DNA from: CAIMUS01 sp046347625 | GTDB lineage: Bacteria; Pseudomonadota; Gammaproteobacteria; Competibacterales; Competibacteraceae | Assembly (NCBI GenBank): GCA_046347625.1 | Contig: JAXMFU010000001.1 | Location: 372,001 to 436,000 of the forward strand | Direction: 5' to 3' | DNA: 64,000 bases | Shown here: piece by piece, positions 17,802-25,843 of the stretch | Layout: the number at the start of each line of letters is the position of its first letter | How positions within the stretch are numbered: position 1 is the first letter of the stretch | The notes under the pieces: generated by a model | The model's database searches: none | The model's input: only the letters and a program-made list of their open reading frames with translations | Told to the model about the DNA's origin: nothing | Made by a program: the position numbers and the translations under genes

Positions 17802-18086
17802 ATGCAAATTCGGAGTGTCCAGCACAGAGGGCTTTTGCGCCTCATCGAAGATGACGACAGCCGAGAACTCCGCCCCGATCTGGTAAAGCGGCTACGCAAT
17901 ATTCTCGCGGTACTGATTACCGCCACCGACATGAACGGAGTTATCGGCCCGCCCGGCTGGCGCATTCACCAACTTAAAGGCGACCGCGCCGGCACATGGA
18001 GCATTTCGGTAAGCGGCAACTGGCGGCTGACCTTCGACCTTGAACAGGGAGAAATCTGCAACCTCGATTTGGAGGACTACCACTGA
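17802..18086 (+). CDS. higB: HigB-type toxin (RelE superfamily mRNA interferase)
   Basis: A 94-residue toxin of the HigB/plasmid-killer group, toxin gene first. Visible features are the N-terminal helix-rich part with VKRLRNILAVL, PPGWRIHQLKGDRAGTWSISVSGNWRLTF (the RelE-fold beta sheet with basic residues) and a final CNLDLEDYH. HigB toxins cut mRNA on the ribosome. The stop TGA shares one base with the higA ATG (TGATG), so translation is coupled. A palindrome just upstream is the probable operator. Confidence 0.92.
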   Translation: MQIRSVQHRGLLRLIEDDDSRELRPDLVKRLRNILAVLITATDMNGVIGPPGWRIHQLKGDRAGTWSISVSGNWRLTFDLEQGEICNLDLEDYH

Positions 18087-18406
18087 TGAGCACCGCACCG
18101 AGCAAAATCGGTATGACCCCGCCGCATCCCGGCGAGTTCATCCGTGATGAAATTCTCAGCGAGCTAAACCTGAGCGTCAGCAAGGCGGCGGAGGTGCTAG
18201 GCGTGCGGCGTGCCACCCTCTCCGACCTCGTTAACGGCAAGGCGGCCTTGTCGCCGGAAATGGCGCTGCGGGTTGAAAAGGCGTTCGGCGTGGACATGGA
18301 AATGTTGCTGCGGATGCAGGCATGGTACGACGCCAACGCCATGCGCCGCCGCGCCGGAGAAATCGACGTAAAGCGGTATAATCCACCCACTGCCGAGCCG
18401 TGCTGA
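18086..18406 (+). CDS. higA: HigA-type antitoxin (Xre HTH)
   Basis: A 106-residue Xre-family DNA-binding antitoxin. It starts with the HigA signature PPHPGEFIRDEIL, followed by the HTH LSVSKAAEVLGVRRATLSDLVNGKAALSPEMALRVEKAFG and MLLRMQAWYD. It binds HigB and represses the pair. The gene is complete and overlaps the toxin stop. Confidence 0.93.
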   Translation: MSTAPSKIGMTPPHPGEFIRDEILSELNLSVSKAAEVLGVRRATLSDLVNGKAALSPEMALRVEKAFGVDMEMLLRMQAWYDANAMRRRAGEIDVKRYNPPTAEPC

Positions 18407-18542
18407 TAGCCCTGGGTTTGTACCGTAATTACCGGGAATCCCCGACACCTGGCAGGACCGAAGCGTACTTGCCGTATTTAGAAACAAAGCTATCTCGTGT
18501 ATTTTCAAGTTATCCTTGTTCAGCGACTGCTTGTTTAAAAAA

Positions 18543-18561
18543 TATACGGCATAGCCGTATA
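18543..18561. promoter_or_regulatory. Palindromic operator/-10 candidate for second RelE pair
   Basis: The inverted repeat TATACGGC-ATA-GCCGTATA ends ten bases before the toxin ATG and merges with a TATAAT-like element. Binding by the Xre antitoxin here would block RNA polymerase. Confidence 0.65.
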
Positions 18562-18570
18562 ATTTAGTTC

Positions 18571-18891
18571 ATGTTTACCGTAGTCGAAACTGAGACGTTT
18601 TCCAAGCTTGCTGCTGACTACTGGAGTGAAGACGAGCGCGGCGAGTTTGCGGCATGGATTGCGGCGAATCCAGAGGCTGGGGATGTAGTTCGTGGCTCCG
18701 GTGGGGTACGTAAAGTTCGTTGGTCTCGAAAAGGCAGTGGTAAGCGCGGTGGTATGCGGGTGATCTACTTCAATCGCCTTGCCAACGGTGAAATCTGGCT
18801 GCTGCTGATTTATGCCAAGAGCGCACGGGAAAACATTCCTGCCTATATACTCAAAGCGATTAGAGAGGAAATTGAAGATGCCGATGGCTGA
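18571..18891 (+). CDS. RelE/HigB-2-like toxin
   Basis: A 106-residue RelE-superfamily toxin: AADYWSEDERGEFAAWIAANPEAGDVVRGSGGVRKVRWSR, then GMRVIYFNR and a C-terminal LLLIYAKSARENIPAYILKAI. Arg and Lys residues in the sheet are in the positions used for mRNA cleavage in relatives. A relic of the same gene lies about 1 kb upstream. The toxin gene comes first, and its end overlaps the antitoxin start. Confidence 0.92.
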   Translation: MFTVVETETFSKLAADYWSEDERGEFAAWIAANPEAGDVVRGSGGVRKVRWSRKGSGKRGGMRVIYFNRLANGEIWLLLIYAKSARENIPAYILKAIREEIEDADG

Positions 18892-19186
18892 GAAAGAATT
18901 ATTGGAACGCGATGCTAAACGCGACATTGGCGCGGAATTGTTGCAGTCCGTCCGAGAAATGAAGGCGGGTAAATGTGGGCGCGTGCATCATATAGAAATC
19001 TCATCAGTGACTGAGGCGCGCCATAAAGTGGGACTTTCGCAAGCGCAGTTTGCCGGACTGCTGGGAGTATCGAAGCGCACCCTACAAGATTGGGAGCAGG
19101 GACGGCGGCAACCTTCCGGTGCGGCGAAAGCATTGCTTAAGATTGCTGAGAAGCGTCCTGATGTGCTGCGTGAGATTTGTGGCTGA
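18878..19186 (+). CDS. Xre-family antitoxin of the RelE-like toxin
   Basis: A 102-residue antitoxin with a C-terminal Xre HTH (ARHKVGLSQAQFAGLLGVSKRTLQDWEQGRRQPSGAAKALL). The ATG at 18878 is chosen because AGAGGAA lies seven bases upstream; longer in-frame versions begin inside the toxin gene. The overlap with the toxin is 14 bases. The HTH in the C-terminal half is normal for HigA-2/MqsA-like partners of this toxin group. Confidence 0.9.
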   Translation: MPMAEKELLERDAKRDIGAELLQSVREMKAGKCGRVHHIEISSVTEARHKVGLSQAQFAGLLGVSKRTLQDWEQGRRQPSGAAKALLKIAEKRPDVLREICG

Positions 19187-19241
19187 AAATCGTTTGTGAA
19201 GCCCGCATAGCCCGTATGAATTTAGGGTGAGCATAGCCGGC

Positions 19242-19302
19242 GTAGCCTGGATGGAGCGGAGCTTGCGAAGCGTAATCCAGGATCCTCTGTTCGTAGAAAC
19301 CA
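19242..19302. repeat. Interspersed repeat, copy 2 (GTAGCCTGGATGGAGC type)
   Basis: A second copy of the repeat at 12793-12853 in the same orientation. It abuts the point where the 5-oxoprolinase remnant breaks off. Confidence 0.85.
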
Positions 19303-19306
19303 CCGA

Positions 19307-19861
19307 ATGGGCGGTATTGGCCAGGGTGACGCCCATCTGCTCGGCAATGGACATAAACAAGTTATTGAACACCTCCAGCAGAATGGGATCGACCTGGGTG
19401 CCTACGGCGACCCGTGGCGGCAAAGGCACAATCCGGGTGAGTACCAGGTGATTCAGGTCGGTGACTTCCGCCTGCCAGCCCGGTTCCACCACGGTGGTGG
19501 CGCCGGCTTCGATGATAATGGCGGGACCGGCGATGCGGTCTTGCGCTCGGAGTTCCTCGCGTCGATAGACCGGGGTCGAATGGCTGACGCCGCCGCTGAC
19601 CATGGCAACCTGAGTGACCGCCTGCAAAGGCCGATCGCGGGGCGATAACTCCACGGTCAGATCGGTAACACCGGCGGCGGCACCGATAAGTTCCACCGAG
19701 ACCGCTTCCACGATATGACCTTTGCCGGGCATCAGAAAGCCGTAACGGCTGCGGTGTGCCGTCTCGAAGCGGGCAATGATATTGTCCCTGTCGCCGCAAT
19801 CGACCAGCAGGGCGGTATCGCTGCCCTCATAGCGCAGATGGAGTTTCCGAACGATCTGCAC
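19307..19861 (-). pseudogene. 5-oxoprolinase fragment (HyuA end joined to HyuB start)
   Basis: About 185 residues span the end of the hydantoinase A-like part (YEGSDTALLV, FETAHRSRYGF, RIAGPAIIIEAGATTVVEPGW) and the start of the HyuB part (DPILLEVFNNLFMSIAEQMG, TLANTAHSV). The fused order is that of 5-oxoprolinase. It has no start and breaks off at NTAHSV into an interspersed repeat. The next recognisable piece is at 13690-13929, and all of the rest is missing or displaced. Confidence 0.87.
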
Positions 19862-19898
19862 GCCTTGTTCTCCCTGTTCTCCCTCCCCCCTGGCGGGG

Positions 19899-20010
19899 CT
19901 TTCTGGGGTAGGTTTTTAGAGTAATTGGGTAAACGGGGACAAGCTGTCGTTCCGGCAGGGAATGCCGGAACCCAGTTACCGGGAAGTCAAAGCGGGATCA
20001 CATCCTCTCC
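19899..20010. mobile_element. Partial copy of the 167-bp MITE
   Basis: This stretch begins with the terminal CTTTCTGGGGTAGGTTTTTA and matches the inverted complement of the full element at 31974-32140 for about 110 bases, then ends at CCTCTCC where an FGE-domain relic begins. Confidence 0.85.
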
Positions 20011-20026
20011 AAAGGGCCAAGTTATA

Positions 20027-20210
20027 CCCACCTCGCGAGGCGAAAGCCCAGGTTGCGGTCGCGGTAGCCGGGGATGTCCCAGTTGCGGATCGCCGAACGG
20101 CAGTAGAGCCCGTTGCCCAGGTCTCCCTGGAAAGGGTCTATCGCAGTTTGTATTTTTTTACCCAGGGCTACCACCGGGGCGAGACCACCGATGTCGTGGT
20201 CTCCCTGGCC
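20027..20210 (-). pseudogene. FGE-sulfatase (SUMF1) domain C-terminal relic
   Basis: Read on the minus strand, 20027-20130 encodes GLYCRSAIRNWDIPGYRDR and NLGFRLARW before a stop. This is the classic C-terminal motif of formylglycine-generating-enzyme-like domains. The frame stays open a further 25 codons or so upstream without clear homology. It is an isolated end of a lost gene, similar in kind to the FGE domain that ends the STAND protein at 21795-25025. Confidence 0.75.
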
Positions 20211-20540
20211 GCGAACGCCAAGCTACTCGGGATCTGGAAGCGCTCCCCTAAGCCCCCTCGCCGTCAGCAACCCGCCTGTGTTCAGGGGCCTTGACATGGT
20301 TCGAGAATCCTTAACTTGTGACCAATGGGCTAAGGGTAACATCGCTTACGTCGCTATCTGGGTACTTGTACTCTTTAGCTTGCTCCTTTAACGCTAACTT
20401 TCCAAGTCGTGTGACAACAACCTGCGCCTCAGTTTGCGACAACAGCGGTATCGGGGAAATCCGGTGGCGGCACCGGCGGCGGCGGCGGGGCGGTGAAAAA
20501 GTGGAATGGATAGAATGGCCACCTGTAAAGCGGTCGCTTG
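20211..20540. other. Degenerate region between relics
   Basis: No intact gene is seen. A minus-strand proline-rich run (about 20470-20510, poly-CCG) and short open stretches suggest more decayed sequence of the same lost genes, but frames are broken. Confidence 0.5.
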
Positions 20541-20705
20541 TCAATCCCCTACTACCACGAACGGTGCCCAGAAGTAGGGATGGGCCAGGGAAACGTAGAC
20601 GGCTGGAGCCTGCTGCCAAGTCCGGCCCCGTAACCGGCGACGAGCCTCGGTCAAGGCATCGAGCGAGGTTTGGCCGGCTTGCAGTTCAAGTAGCCAGCTT
20701 TTCAT
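20541..20705 (-). pseudogene. CHAT-domain protein C-terminal relic
   Basis: The 54 codons end in QAPAVYVSLAHPYFWAPFVVVGD and a stop, the typical end of CHAT-domain proteins (usually HPYYWAPFVLVGD). The upstream part is gone: an in-frame stop precedes the ATG at 20705. With the FGE relic just downstream it suggests a lost CHAT/FGE gene neighbourhood. Confidence 0.75.
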
Positions 20706-20917
20706 TCATAATAAAAAATTACCGCCGCCATTCTGAAAAGTCGCCTATAACTTCGATTGAGAACTTCCTCAGGGCCATGCAAGTGCTTAACCGTGACAGC
20801 GTTGGGACTCAGTCCCGACCCAGGACCGGCCCGGCAGGCCATGCTGGACGGGTAGTGTTCCGAAAATGTTGTTGACAGGACTTACGAAAATACCCTTTAG
20901 CTCAGCCACTCACCACT

Positions 20918-20994
20918 GTCATTCCGGCGGGGACGCCGGAATCCAGCCGCCATGGAGGGCAAGCGTCTGGATTCCCGCTGACGCGGGAATGACA
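20918..20994. repeat. Inverted-repeat element (TGTCATTCCGGC type)
   Basis: The ends TGTCATTCC and GGAATGACA are inverted, and inner GGAATCCAG/CTGGATTCC modules are inverted too. It is an intergenic palindrome; related modules form the core of the 167-bp MITE. Confidence 0.8.
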
Positions 20995-21007
20995 GTTTGC
21001 GTAAATT

Positions 21008-21412
21008 TTGGTTAATGGTATGGAGAAGAGGATTGCTCTGAACGCCTCCGATCTGTCACAACAACACTTCTGGAACACTACCCCTGCCGCCTCGCATATT
21101 CTGCTGGGAACCGCTTACCTGCGGCTGATCCTGGATGCATACATCCCGGTCTGGTTACCCTGGGAGGTGCGGCGTGACCTGGCGCTGGCTGCCTATAACT
21201 GGGGACCGGACCGGATATCATGCTACCTGATCGGAACCAATCCACCCGGCGCCGTGGCGGAGGTGCGAGCGCGGCTGGAACGAGCCGCGTCCGCGGAAAC
21301 CAGACAGTATGTCCGGTGGGTCAATGAACGGCTGGCGCTGTATGGCAGTGATACGTTGGCGGTCACCGGTTGGAACTTTAGCGCCGCTCACTCTACTAAG
21401 GCAGTGTATTGA
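21008..21412 (+). pseudogene. Lytic transglycosylase (SLT) C-terminal fragment
   Basis: The 134-residue frame contains ASHILLGTAYLRLIL and LALAAYNWGPDRI, which match the second and third motifs of SLT-type transglycosylases (usually AYNAGP). The catalytic Glu region is absent, so this is the end of a larger murein hydrolase whose 5' part is lost. A strong terminator follows at 21489-21517. Confidence 0.7.
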
Positions 21413-21488
21413 CTTCTGTCCCCTACCACCCCATTTCCCCCTTGGGGTGGTTTTCTACCACCTGTTCTCCCTATAAGGTGGTTTGTCC

Positions 21489-21517
21489 GCCGAGACTCCC
21501 CGTCTCGGCTTTTTTTA
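21489..21517 (+). terminator. Rho-independent terminator
   Basis: GCCGAGA and TCTCGGC form a seven-base-pair stem around a C-rich loop, followed by eight T. Confidence 0.85.
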
Positions 21518-21569
21518 TGACGCACGGGTGATACCAAATCTCAATAAGTTTTAGACTTAAAAGCACCGG

Positions 21570-21636
21570 GTAGGGTGGGCACGGCCCACCTTATCCTTTT
21601 GATTCCGCTAAAGAAGGTGGGCCATGCCCACCCTAC
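21570..21636. repeat. REP-type palindrome pair
   Basis: GTAGGGTGGGCACGGCCCACC and its inverted partner GGTGGGCCATGCCCACCCTAC, about 25 bases apart. The rest of 21518-21794 holds no gene that I can support. Confidence 0.85.
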
Positions 21637-21794
21637 GGTTTAACTTGAAACGCCAATCGAATTGGTATGAGCTGTTTGGAATCCGGACCGATGAACAGCT
21701 TCTCACCTCGATCGGTCATCGGCTTGCGCTTGAGTCTTCCTGTCGGTGGCATTATTCTCTTCCCTACAAATACATCGCATAAAAGGGCAAGCGA

Positions 21795-24700
21795 ATGCCG
21801 GGATTGGATTACATTACGCAACGTGAAGTGGTCGCCTTGCTCGTTCCTCTCCTGGGTAGTGAGGAGGAGCGTCGGGCGCTGCTATCGCTGGCGCTGGGGC
21901 TGCATTGTCCGGTGTTAGCCCAACTGGATTTCAAAGGTGCAACCGAAATCTTCATTCTGCGGCTGATCGAGAAGCTGGAGGCGTTTGGCGAGATCGAGCC
22001 GGGTAAACCCGCCTTATGGGCTTTGCTGGAGACGGTCCAGGAACGGGTGGGCGTGGACCGGCAGGGGCGTATTCATGCCTTGCAGCCGCTGCTCAAGCCG
22101 CCGCCGACTCCCGTCGTGCCGGTTCCTGGACACGCACCGTCAGCGGCAGGAACCTCGCCTTCACCGGTATCGACGGGAACCGCTCCCGCCACGGCACCCT
22201 TGGCTTTGCGGATCTTTCTGACCTCCCCCGGCGATGTCGCCGACGAACGTATTCTGGCGTTGAAGGTGCTGGAGCAACTCCCCTACGATCCCCTGCTGCG
22301 CGGCAGAATGATGATCGAAACGGTGGCCTGGGATAAGCCGGGGGCTGGCACGCCATTGCTGGCCACCCTGACGCCGCAGGAAGCGATCAAACAGGGTCTG
22401 CCGAAGCCCTCCGAGTGCGATATGGTCATTGTGATCTTCTGGTCACGGATGGGCACGCCGCTGCCGGCGGACTGGGTCAAGCCGGACGGCAGCCGCTATT
22501 TATCCGGCACCGAGTGGGAATATCAGGACGCGCTACAGGCCGCCAGACAACACGGCAAGCCGGACATTCTGGTGTATCGCCGGACGGAAGAACCGGCTTT
22601 ACGGCTCTCCGACCCGGAGCGCGAGCAGAAGATTCAGCAATGGGATTGGGTTGAGACATTTTTCCAATCATTCCGCGATCCCGACGGCTCCATCCGCCAA
22701 GGCTACAACGCCTACGCTACCCCGGCGGACTTCCAGCAGCAATTGGAACTGCATTTGCGGGAATTAATCCGGCGCCGGCTGGAATCCCAATCGGCGGCAG
22801 CCACCCCGACAGCGCCACCAGCCGTTGCCACCACCACCCCACCGCTGTGGTCAGGCTCACCGTTTCCCGGTTTGCGCGCTTTCACGCTGGCCGATGCGCC
22901 GATCTTCTTTGGCCGGCGTGGGGAAACCGATGACCTGGTGCAGCGCCTGGTGAACCCGGAGACCCATTTCCTCATGGTCGTGGGCGCCTCCGGTTCGGGC
23001 AAATCCTCACTGGTGGCCGCCGGTCTCATTCCCCGCCTGCTGGGCGGCGCTCTCGACGGTAGCCGGGACTGGGACTGGCTGCGGTTTACGCCGGGCGGCG
23101 CCGGCGACAATCCCTTCCGGGCCCTGGCGGAAGCGCTGGTGTCCAAACTGACGCCCGGCGAACAGCGGGCTTATGACCTGGAATGCCAACTCCGGGGCGA
23201 TCCTGAAGCACTGGCGTCATTGACCGACGCAGTCTTGCACGACCGCCCGGCCTGGGCCGAACTATTACTGTTCATCGATCAGTTCGAGGAACTGTTCACG
23301 GTGGTTGCGCCGGCACAGCGGGAGCCGTTCATTCACTGGCTGGACAGCGCAGCGCAGAGCCGGCGACTGCGGCTGGTCGCCACCGTGCGGGCGGACTTCT
23401 ATGGTCGCTGTGTGGAATTCCCGATGCTGGCCGAACGCCTGCGCACCGGCTCCTATCCGCTGGCGGCACCGGGTATGGGTGCGCTGTTCGAGATGATCAC
23501 TGGCCCCGCCGGGCGGGCCGGTCTGAGTTTCGAGGAGGGATTGGTCACCCGCCTGTTGGAAGATACCGGCGCCGAGCCGGGCGCGTTGGCTTTGCTGGCC
23601 TTCGCCCTACATGAACTCTATGAACAGCGAACGCCGGCAGGACGGCTCACCCAGGAGGCTTACGCCAGTTTCAACGGCGTCCAGGGCGCCATCGCCCAGC
23701 GGGCGGAAACCGTGTTCCGCCAACTCGACACCCCGACCCAGGCGGTGCTCAATGACGTCTTCCGGGAACTGATCGACGTCGATGACCGCGGCATCGCCAC
23801 CCGACGGCGGGCGGCACTGGAACCGGTCCAGCGCACCCCGGCGGCTACCGAACTGGTCAGTCGGTTCACCGATGCCCGGCTGCTGGTCACCAGCGAAGGC
23901 GAGGATCACCAGCCGCGGGTGGAAGTTGCTCATGAAGCATTATTACGAAGCTGGCCGCGACTGGCGGACTGGATCGACACCGTTCGCGGCGACCTGTGGC
24001 TGCGTCGGCACGTGCAACTGGCGGTACACGAGTGGGAAAAACACGGCCGCGAACTGAACTATCTCTGGCCCCATCAGCGGGTGGTGCAGGAAGTGCGCGG
24101 CATGCTCCAGCGCCTGCAGCCGCCGTTAAGCGCCGCTGAGGAAGATTTTCTCGGGTGCCCGCTGGAATCCGAATCGATGCTCGCCGAGATCGATGACCCG
24201 GCCACGACGCACGAACGGCGCGCCGCGATCGGGGTGCGGCTGGCGCTGCTCGGCGATACCCGTAAAGGAGTGGGATTGCGCCCGGACGGGCTGCCGGATA
24301 TCGTCTGGTGTCCAGTGCCCGGCGGTGACATCACCCTAGAAATCGAAGCGGAGCGAGCCTCCCGCCTATCCGGCTGGCTGAAGCGGTTGGCACCGCCGAC
24401 TTTCCAGGTCGAACCTTTCTATATTGCCAAATATCCCGTGACTTATCTCCAGTACCGGGCTTTTCTAGACGACCCGGAAGGCTATCGCAATCCGGTCTGG
24501 TGGCAAGGTCTCTGGTTTCAAGTTGACGAACCTGGCCGACAATTCAACCTGTACGACAATCATCCAGCGGAAAATGTCTGCTGGCTCGAAGCGGTAGCTT
24601 TCTGCCGCTGGCTGAGCGCCCGACTGGGCTACGAGATCCGCCTGCCGACCGAGTGGGAATGGCAGCAGGCGGCCACGGGTGGCAATCCGGCCAATGTCTA

Positions 24701-25025
24701 TCCCTGGGGACCGAACTGGGAGGGCGGTCGGGCCAATACGTATGAAAACGGCTTGCAGCGGAGTACGGCGGTGGGGATGTATCCGCCGGGTGCCTCGCCG
24801 GTAGGCGCATTGGATATGAGCGGTAACCTATGGGAATGGTGCCTGAATAAGCATGATGATCCGCGAGATACCACGCTCGGTGGGGATGCCCGCCGGGGGT
24901 TGCGCGGTGGGTCCTGGAGCGGCATCCCGCCTTACACGCGCGCGGTGTTTCGCGACGATGCCGCTCCGCGCTATCGCCACGCCGAAGTGGGGTGGCGGCT
25001 GGCGTGTTCGTCCCCTATCTTGTGA
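21795..25025 (+). CDS. EAD - DUF4062 - STAND NTPase - FGE-sulfatase fusion
   Basis: A 1076-residue multi-domain protein. Residues 1-95 form a helical effector-associated (death-like) domain. Residues about 137-320 match DUF4062 (LRIFLTSPGDVADERI, then CDMVIVIFWSRMGTPLP), a TIR-related fold. Residues about 350-790 are an nSTAND1-type NTPase with FPGLRAF, P-loop GASGSGKSS (near 397) and Walker B LLLFIDQFEELF (Asp near 495). Residues about 820-1072 are a formylglycine-generating-enzyme-like domain (FYIAKYPVTYLQYRAF, RLPTEWEWQQAATGG, LRGGSWSG). Such proteins are thought to be sensor-effector modules in conflict or self/non-self responses. The gene is followed 172 bases later by two more death-like/STAND genes. 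All parts look intact. Confidence 0.88.
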   Translation: MPGLDYITQREVVALLVPLLGSEEERRALLSLALGLHCPVLAQLDFKGATEIFILRLIEKLEAFGEIEPGKPALWALLETVQERVGVDRQGRIHALQPLLKPPPTPVVPVPGHAPSAAGTSPSPVSTGTAPATAPLALRIFLTSPGDVADERILALKVLEQLPYDPLLRGRMMIETVAWDKPGAGTPLLATLTPQEAIKQGLPKPSECDMVIVIFWSRMGTPLPADWVKPDGSRYLSGTEWEYQDALQAARQHGKPDILVYRRTEEPALRLSDPEREQKIQQWDWVETFFQSFRDPDGSIRQGYNAYATPADFQQQLELHLRELIRRRLESQSAAATPTAPPAVATTTPPLWSGSPFPGLRAFTLADAPIFFGRRGETDDLVQRLVNPETHFLMVVGASGSGKSSLVAAGLIPRLLGGALDGSRDWDWLRFTPGGAGDNPFRALAEALVSKLTPGEQRAYDLECQLRGDPEALASLTDAVLHDRPAWAELLLFIDQFEELFTVVAPAQREPFIHWLDSAAQSRRLRLVATVRADFYGRCVEFPMLAERLRTGSYPLAAPGMGALFEMITGPAGRAGLSFEEGLVTRLLEDTGAEPGALALLAFALHELYEQRTPAGRLTQEAYASFNGVQGAIAQRAETVFRQLDTPTQAVLNDVFRELIDVDDRGIATRRRAALEPVQRTPAATELVSRFTDARLLVTSEGEDHQPRVEVAHEALLRSWPRLADWIDTVRGDLWLRRHVQLAVHEWEKHGRELNYLWPHQRVVQEVRGMLQRLQPPLSAAEEDFLGCPLESESMLAEIDDPATTHERRAAIGVRLALLGDTRKGVGLRPDGLPDIVWCPVPGGDITLEIEAERASRLSGWLKRLAPPTFQVEPFYIAKYPVTYLQYRAFLDDPEGYRNPVWWQGLWFQVDEPGRQFNLYDNHPAENVCWLEAVAFCRWLSARLGYEIRLPTEWEWQQAATGGNPANVYPWGPNWEGGRANTYENGLQRSTAVGMYPPGASPVGALDMSGNLWEWCLNKHDDPRDTTLGGDARRGLRGGSWSGIPPYTRAVFRDDAAPRYRHAEVGWRLACSSPIL

Positions 25026-25197
25026 ATCACTGAACACTGAATTACTGGACACTGATAGCCGCGTCAGCGGCAAGGGGCGCGTAGCGCCCCTTCTTTTCCG
25101 CGCCATTTTTTCAAGGCGGATGACAATGCCATGATTTGGCGAACTCGGGTAACTTCTGCTATAAACACGAAGGAATACAGCAAATAAAGGGAGGCGT

Positions 25198-25821
25198 ATG
25201 ACGATCCCACTGCAACGTGATGATTTCCGCCGCTTGATCCAGCTTGTCCAGCGGCTGCCGGGCTTCGGCAATGTTCGCGATCGCCGCCAGCGGCTCACTC
25301 ATGTGCTCCAGGGCGAACCCCGCGCCGACATCCTGCTGGCCAGCCTGGACCTGGATGGCCCGCCCGATCTGGCCGCTACCGAAGTGGTGACCCGTCTGCT
25401 GCAATTCGGTCAGTTCACGAACGGCAGGGAAGCGCTCGGCGTCTTCCTGCATGCCGTCCTGGAGAGTCTGGGCGAAGGCGAAGACGCCGCCTTTATCCGT
25501 CAACTGTTTGCTTCCTATCCGCTCGATATACCGACCGGAGCGCCGCCGATACCCAAGCCCGCCGTACCCGCTGCGGGATCGCCGGCCACGCGTTATTCCG
25601 GCAAGACCCAACTGGAGTTCTGTCGGCGGTTGGGGGATGACTGGCGTCATCTGGCAACCTGGCTGGAAATTCCCAGTGCCGATCAGGCCCGCTTCGAGCG
25701 GGGTGATGAAGCCCGCCAACTCTGGACCTGGCTGGACAATCGCCAGCGGCTGGCCGAACTGGCGCCGGCGCTGGTCGGCATTGGTCGTGAGGATCTGGCC
25801 GAACTCCTCCAGAAAAATTGA
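25198..25821 (+). CDS. Two-domain death-like adaptor
   Basis: A 207-residue protein with no catalytic motif. Residues 1-105 resemble an effector-associated domain (LVQRLPGFGNVRDRRQRLTHVL). Residues about 130-205 (YSGKTQLEFCRRLGDDWRHLATWLEIPS, then WLDNRQRLAELAPALVGIGREDLAELL) are clearly homologous to residues 5-85 of the next protein. Homotypic contacts between such domains link sensors to effectors, so this looks like an adaptor bridging another EAD protein, perhaps the upstream STAND, to the downstream STAND. The ATG follows GGGAGG. It ends 22 bases before the next start. Confidence 0.78.
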   Translation: MTIPLQRDDFRRLIQLVQRLPGFGNVRDRRQRLTHVLQGEPRADILLASLDLDGPPDLAATEVVTRLLQFGQFTNGREALGVFLHAVLESLGEGEDAAFIRQLFASYPLDIPTGAPPIPKPAVPAAGSPATRYSGKTQLEFCRRLGDDWRHLATWLEIPSADQARFERGDEARQLWTWLDNRQRLAELAPALVGIGREDLAELLQKN

Positions 25822-25843
25822 CCACCCTTGAGTGGGAGCGACC

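Noticed and set aside
19962..20294. A plus-strand 110-residue open frame
   Set aside because: It is the antisense of the FGE-domain relic and of a MITE, with no homology of its own.
24300..25025. FGE domain as the variable target of a diversity-generating retroelement
   Set aside because: No reverse transcriptase, template repeat or adenine-biased variation was found in the window.
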